From assembly GCF_023115445.1 (NCBI RefSeq), contig NZ_JALDUI010000008.1:16287-80286 (forward strand): a DNA stretch of 64,000 nucleotides, read 5' to 3'. The DNA comes from Streptococcus sp. oral taxon 431 (GTDB taxonomy: Bacteria > Bacillota > Bacilli > Lactobacillales > Streptococcaceae). A program made the position numbers and the translations under genes. Below, piece after piece: positions 60,306 through 64,000 of this stretch (position 1 is the first letter of the stretch; each line of letters opens with the position of its first letter). Below the pieces are notes generated by a model that had not been told where the DNA came from, did no database searches, and saw only the letters and a program-made list of their open reading frames with translations.

Positions 60306-61028
60306 ATGAGATTAGATAAATTTTTAGTTGCCTGCGCCGTAGGAAGTCGGACAGAGGTCAAAAACTTTCTAAAGGCTGGGCGTGTGACGGTCAATGGTAA
60401 AAAGGAAAAATCAGCCAAGCTGCAAATCAATGAAGAGACAGACGAGATTTGTTTTGACGGGGAAAAGCTAGACTACGAGGAGTTTGTTTACTATATGATG
60501 AACAAGTCCCAGGATGTTATTTCAGCAACTGAAGATCCTAAACACAAGACTGTTTTGGATTTGTTGGATGACTATGCACGTGCCAAGGAAGTTTTCCCGG
60601 TGGGGCGTTTGGATATCGATACGCATGGACTCTTACTCTTGACCAATGATGGCCAGTTGGCTCATGCTCTCCTTTCACCTAAACGCCATGTGGATAAAAC
60701 CTATCTTGCGCAAGTCGATGGAATCATGACGGATGAAGATATTGAGACTTTTGCCAAGGGGATTCCGCTCAAAGACTTTACCTGCCAACCTGCTAAGCTT
60801 GAGCTTGTGTCTCTCGATAGAGAAAAAAACCAAAGTCTGGTTCGCGTGACTATTGCAGAGGGGAAATTCCACCAGATTAAACGCATGGTTGCTTACTGTG
60901 GCAAGGAAGTGGTGGACTTGCAACGTCTGACCATGGGAACTTTGACCTTGGATGAAAATCTGAAGCGTGGGGAATGGCGTCGCTTGACCACAGAGGAATT
61001 AGAAAGCTTGCTCGAAAGTGTTAGGTAA
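60306..61028 (+). CDS. rsuA: 16S rRNA pseudouridine(516) synthase, RsuA family
   Basis: A 240-residue pseudouridine synthase. The N-terminal S4 RNA-binding domain (MRLDKFLVACAVGSRTEVKN) is followed by the catalytic domain with VGRLDIDTHGLLLLTNDG, whose Asp in GRLD is the catalytic residue, and KFHQIKRMVAYCGKEVVDL. RsuA modifies U516 of 16S rRNA; other family members modify 23S rRNA, so the exact site is by resemblance. The ATG is six bases after a TATAAT box, which suggests a leaderless message. A hairpin (61042-61083) follows. Confidence 0.92.
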   Translation: MRLDKFLVACAVGSRTEVKNFLKAGRVTVNGKKEKSAKLQINEETDEICFDGEKLDYEEFVYYMMNKSQDVISATEDPKHKTVLDLLDDYARAKEVFPVGRLDIDTHGLLLLTNDGQLAHALLSPKRHVDKTYLAQVDGIMTDEDIETFAKGIPLKDFTCQPAKLELVSLDREKNQSLVRVTIAEGKFHQIKRMVAYCGKEVVDLQRLTMGTLTLDENLKRGEWRRLTTEELESLLESVR

Positions 61029-61041
61029 ACTGTGGAATCTT

Positions 61042-61083
61042 TGAAAAAGGTGAGGAAAATATCCTTGCCTTTTTCAGTTTTTG
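61042..61083 (+). terminator. Terminator-like hairpin after rsuA
   Basis: GAAAAAGG-TG-AGGA-AAATA-TCCT-TG-CCTTTTTC followed by AGTTTTT. Confidence 0.65.
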
Positions 61084-61084
61084 G

Positions 61085-61112
61085 TTGCTTCCTTTGTGAA
61101 AAGAGTTATAAT
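61085..61112 (+). promoter_or_regulatory. Promoter of pepC
   Basis: TTGCTT (61085-61090), 16 bases, TATAAT (61107-61112), with AAAGGAGG before the ATG at 61139. Confidence 0.7.
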
Positions 61113-61138
61113 AGACTGTAGAATAAAAGGAGGATTTT

Positions 61139-62473
61139 ATGAACGCGATTCAAGAATCATTTACAGATAAATTATTTGCCAACTATGAAGCAAATGTCAA
61201 ATACCAAGCTATCGAAAATGCTGCTAGCCACAATGGAATCTTTGCAGCTCTTGAGCGTCGTCAAAGCCATGTCGACAACACCCCTGTTTTCTCACTTGAT
61301 TTAACAAAGGACAAGGTCACTAACCAGAAGGCTTCTGGTCGTTGTTGGATGTTTGCGGCCCTTAATACCTTCCGCCACAAACTCATCTCTCAATACAAAC
61401 TTGAAAACTTTGAATTGTCACAAGCTCACACCTTCTTCTGGGACAAGTATGAAAAATCTAACTGGTTCTTGGAGCAAGTCATTGCGACTGCTGACCAAGA
61501 ATTGACAAGTCGTAAGGTAAGTTTCCTGCTCCAAACTCCTCAACAAGATGGTGGACAATGGGATATGGTTGTGGCTCTCTTTGAGAAATACGGTGTCGTT
61601 CCTAAGTCTGTTTATCCAGAGTCTGTTTCATCTAGCAGTAGCCGTGAGCTCAATGCAATCCTTAACAAATTGCTTCGTCAAGATGCTCAAATCTTGCGTG
61701 ATTTGCTTGCTTCTGGTGCAGATCAAGCAGCTGTTCAAGCTAAGAAAGAAGACCTCTTGCAAGAAATCTTTAACTTCCTTGCTATGTCACTAGGTCTTCC
61801 ACCACGTAAATTTGACTTTGCTTATCGTGATAAGGACAACAACTACCAAAGTGAAAAAGGCATTACGCCACAAGAGTTTTACAAGAAATATGTTGACCTT
61901 CCGCTAGAAGACTACGTTTCTGTGATCAATGCTCCAACTGCTGATAAACCTTACGGTAAATCATACACAGTTGAGATGTTGGGAAATGTCGTTGGTAGCC
62001 GTGCAGTTCGCTACATCAACGTACCGATGGAACGCTTGAAAGAATTGGCCATTGCCCAAATGCAGACAGGAGAAACTGTTTGGTTTGGTTCAGATGTTGG
62101 CCAGCTCAGCAACCGTAAAGCCGGAATCCTTGCGACAGATGTCTATGACTTTGAATCAAGCATGGACATTCAACTCACTCAAGACAAGGCAGGACGTTTG
62201 GACTACAGCGAAAGCTTGATGACTCACGCCATGGTCTTGACAGGTGTTGATTTGGATGAAAATGGTAAATCAATCAAGTGGAAAGTTGAAAACTCTTGGG
62301 GAGACAAGGTTGGGACAGATGGTTACTTTGTTGCCTCAGATGCCTGGATGGACGAATACACTTACCAAATCGTTGTTCGTAAAGAATTACTAACAGCAGA
62401 AGAACAAGCTGCCTATGAAGCAGAACCAATCGTCCTTGCACCATGGGATCCAATGGGTGCCTTGGCTGAATAA
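61139..62473 (+). CDS. pepC: Aminopeptidase C (bleomycin hydrolase family, C1B)
   Basis: A 444-residue cytoplasmic cysteine aminopeptidase that trims N-terminal residues from peptides. The active Cys is C69 in ASGRCWMFAALN, the His is in LMTHAMVLTGVD and the Asn in ENSWGDKVGTDGYF. The length and the C-terminal end (APWDPMGALAE) fit the family, whose last residues project into the active site. Own promoter and strong ribosome binding site. It is followed at once by an ISL3-family insertion. Confidence 0.97.
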   Translation: MNAIQESFTDKLFANYEANVKYQAIENAASHNGIFAALERRQSHVDNTPVFSLDLTKDKVTNQKASGRCWMFAALNTFRHKLISQYKLENFELSQAHTFFWDKYEKSNWFLEQVIATADQELTSRKVSFLLQTPQQDGGQWDMVVALFEKYGVVPKSVYPESVSSSSSRELNAILNKLLRQDAQILRDLLASGADQAAVQAKKEDLLQEIFNFLAMSLGLPPRKFDFAYRDKDNNYQSEKGITPQEFYKKYVDLPLEDYVSVINAPTADKPYGKSYTVEMLGNVVGSRAVRYINVPMERLKELAIAQMQTGETVWFGSDVGQLSNRKAGILATDVYDFESSMDIQLTQDKAGRLDYSESLMTHAMVLTGVDLDENGKSIKWKVENSWGDKVGTDGYFVASDAWMDEYTYQIVVRKELLTAEEQAAYEAEPIVLAPWDPMGALAE

Positions 62474-62506
62474 ATGAGATATAAAAAGAACGGTTCTATA
62501 ATTTTT

Positions 62507-62540
62507 AGGGTTGATGGAAATTTTCCACCAACCCTATTTT
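62507..62540 (+). terminator. Hairpin after pepC within the IS end
   Basis: AGGGTTG-A-TGGAAA-TT-TTCCA-CCAACCCT followed by ATTTT. It may end the pepC transcript or shield the transposase from readthrough. Confidence 0.55.
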
Positions 62541-62611
62541 AGTGTATACAAAAAGGCCAACATCCATTATATTAAAAGCGCTGAAACCTAAAACAAAAGG
62601 ATGATGACCAT

Positions 62612-63934
62612 ATGAACAATATACTAGAAGCTACACTACAAATCAAAGATAAAAACATTATTTGGGATAATAAAGTTCAAGAGAAGATATTTAAAAAGAG
62701 AAAATCTTTATTTTATGCAGCTACTTATACGCATAAACCAGAATTTTGTACCGTTTGTGGGTGTGTTAGCCGAAATAATAATATCGTTAAAAACGGCACG
62801 AAAACATCTCGTATCACTCTCTGTTCTGTTTCAGGCCTAGCGGCCTACTTAAATCTACGCAAGCAGAGATTTCTCTGTAGAGAATGCGGCTCTTCATTTA
62901 CCTCAGACACTAGTCGAATCGTAGAAAAACACTGTCATATCTCTAAACGCTTAAAAAACGAAATTAAATCAAAAATAAGTGAAACAGTATCTGAAACCTA
63001 TATCGCAAAAGAAACAAATGTTTCAGTTCATACGGTAAGACGTATCATAGATGATACAACACGTTTACTAAAGATTAAACCATTACACGATTTACCTGAG
63101 CATTTGTGTTTTGATGAATTTAAATCCGTCAAATCTTCCGATAGTAATATGAGCTTCATTATTTGTGATAGCACTACACACAAGCTGGTCGATGTTGTAC
63201 GAGATAGAAAATCTTACAGCTTGAAAAAGTATTTTCATCGTTTTGAGCCTAAGACTAGATTAAAGGTAAAAACTATCTCCATCGACATGTACTTACCGTA
63301 CATTCAATTAATAAAAGAAATGTTTCCTAACGCTAAAATTATCATTGATCCTTTTCATATCGTACAAGCCTTAAATAGAGAATTAAATCGAACTCGGGTA
63401 CGTGTCATGAATAAGCATCGCTATAAAGACTCTAAATTATATCGAAAGTTAAAACATTATTGGAAGTTAATTTTAAAGAACTCTAATGAACTTCAGAACT
63501 ATAAATATAATCGTTATAAGCTTTTTGAAAGCTTCATAACAAGTAAAGGAATCGTAGATTATATCTTAGAAAAAAATCCATCTCTTAAAAATGATTATGA
63601 GGTTGTACATTCACTTCGTGAATGTATACAGGATAGAGATTATATAGAATTCAAGGAAACGATTGAAGCAGCTACGCAATTAGACCTATCTCCTGGTTTA
63701 AAAAGAGTATTAAAGACTCTTATGACTTACTTGCCATATATTCAAAATACTTGTGAGTATCCAACTAGAACAAATGGCCCTATTGAAGGAATAAACAATA
63801 AAATAAAAGTGCTTAAAAGAAATGCCTACGGCTTTAGAAACTATTACCATTTTAGAAATAGGATTATTTTAATAACAAAAATGTTTGGCCCAAAACAAAA
63901 AGGAATTAAGCAACAATTAGTTGCTTCAGATTGA
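62612..63934 (+). CDS. ISL3-family transposase
   Basis: A 440-residue transposase, apparently complete. An N-terminal zinc finger is formed by CTVCGCVSRN and LCRECGSSF, followed by an HTH segment (TYIAKETNVSVHTVRRIIDD). The DDE domain shows LCFDEFKS (first Asp), KTISIDMYLPYIQLIKEMFP (second Asp), IIIDPFHIVQALNRELNRTR and the Glu in TNGPIEGINNKIKVLKRNAY. It differs strongly from the IS1167-type relic in this window, so it is a separate ISL3 lineage. The ATG has AAAGGATGATGACC ahead. Confidence 0.93.
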   Translation: MNNILEATLQIKDKNIIWDNKVQEKIFKKRKSLFYAATYTHKPEFCTVCGCVSRNNNIVKNGTKTSRITLCSVSGLAAYLNLRKQRFLCRECGSSFTSDTSRIVEKHCHISKRLKNEIKSKISETVSETYIAKETNVSVHTVRRIIDDTTRLLKIKPLHDLPEHLCFDEFKSVKSSDSNMSFIICDSTTHKLVDVVRDRKSYSLKKYFHRFEPKTRLKVKTISIDMYLPYIQLIKEMFPNAKIIIDPFHIVQALNRELNRTRVRVMNKHRYKDSKLYRKLKHYWKLILKNSNELQNYKYNRYKLFESFITSKGIVDYILEKNPSLKNDYEVVHSLRECIQDRDYIEFKETIEAATQLDLSPGLKRVLKTLMTYLPYIQNTCEYPTRTNGPIEGINNKIKVLKRNAYGFRNYYHFRNRIILITKMFGPKQKGIKQQLVASD

Positions 63935-64000
63935 AGACAAAGTCCTTGGAAGTGAAGTTTCTAAGGGCTTTTCTTTGTGTAAAGTCGTATAATAGAGGTA

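Larger units (their letters stand above)
62492..64000 (+). mobile_element. ISL3-family insertion sequence, right end not found in window
   Basis: Begins with GGTTCTATAATTTTTAGGGT, which resembles the GGCTCTATAATTTCTG end of the IS1167 relic at 40189. It contains one full transposase gene. No matching inverted end is seen up to base 64000, so the right boundary is open; a TATAAT box at about 63990 may already belong to the next gene. Confidence 0.7.

Overview
The window looks like a chromosomal segment of a mitis-group Streptococcus, probably close to S. oralis or S. mitis. The reasons are the uppS-cdsA-rseP-proS-GH1 order, a pneumococcus-type penicillin-binding protein 1b, BOX repeats, CiaR-dependent csRNAs, an IS1167 relic and a complete psrP/SecA2-SecY2 serine-rich-repeat adhesin locus. 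The species call is an inference from remembered synteny and protein resemblance; no search was run.

Layout. 1-6.2 kb, minus strand: a truncated membrane protein, then a valine-type T-box leader driving flavin-reductase-like protein, GNAT, P-loop kinase and valS. 6.2-13.2 kb: a helix-hairpin-helix protein (minus), then uppS-cdsA-rseP-proS and a GH1 glycosidase (plus). 13.2-22.0 kb, minus strand: rhomboid protease, 5-formyl-THF cyclo-ligase, N-acetyl-diaminopimelate deacetylase, dapH, an EamA transporter, PBP1b, galU and gpsA. 22.2-30 kb, plus strand: leuS, two GNATs, csRNA, RelB/RelE-type module, second csRNA, integrase relic, an Fst/par-like type I toxin-antitoxin locus split by a BOX element, ruvB, a nucleotidyltransferase-family gene and a third csRNA.

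30.3-60 kb is the adhesin island. A 3007-residue LPxTG serine-rich-repeat protein comes first, followed by an internally deleted IS1167-like relic. Then come a frameshifted GT2/GT8 gene, a hexapeptide acetyltransferase fusion, a 1080-residue GT8-GT8-GT-D enzyme, another GT8 and Gtf3. The accessory Sec system follows: secY2, asp1, asp2, asp3, secA2, gtfA, gtfB, asp4, asp5. GtfA/GtfB should add the first GlcNAc to the repeats, Gtf3 and the GT8/GT2/GT-D enzymes extend the glycan, Asp1-3 and SecA2/SecY2/Asp4/Asp5 export the glycoprotein, and sortase anchors it. A fourth csRNA, a short BOX, an rsuA-type pseudouridine synthase, pepC and an ISL3-family insertion sequence close the window.

Most interesting points: (1) a ~125-residue module recurs six times in five proteins of the glycosylation island, fused to GT8, acetyltransferase and GtfB; (2) a par/Fst-type convergent RNA pair whose toxin ORF is interrupted by a BOX element; (3) four CiaR-box small RNAs, two of them flanking a RelB/RelE-type module; (4) a (TA)4 tract exactly at a frameshift in the GT2/GT8 gene; (5) valS as fourth gene behind a valine T-box; (6) three genes with a -10 box six bases before the start codon, suggesting leaderless mRNAs.
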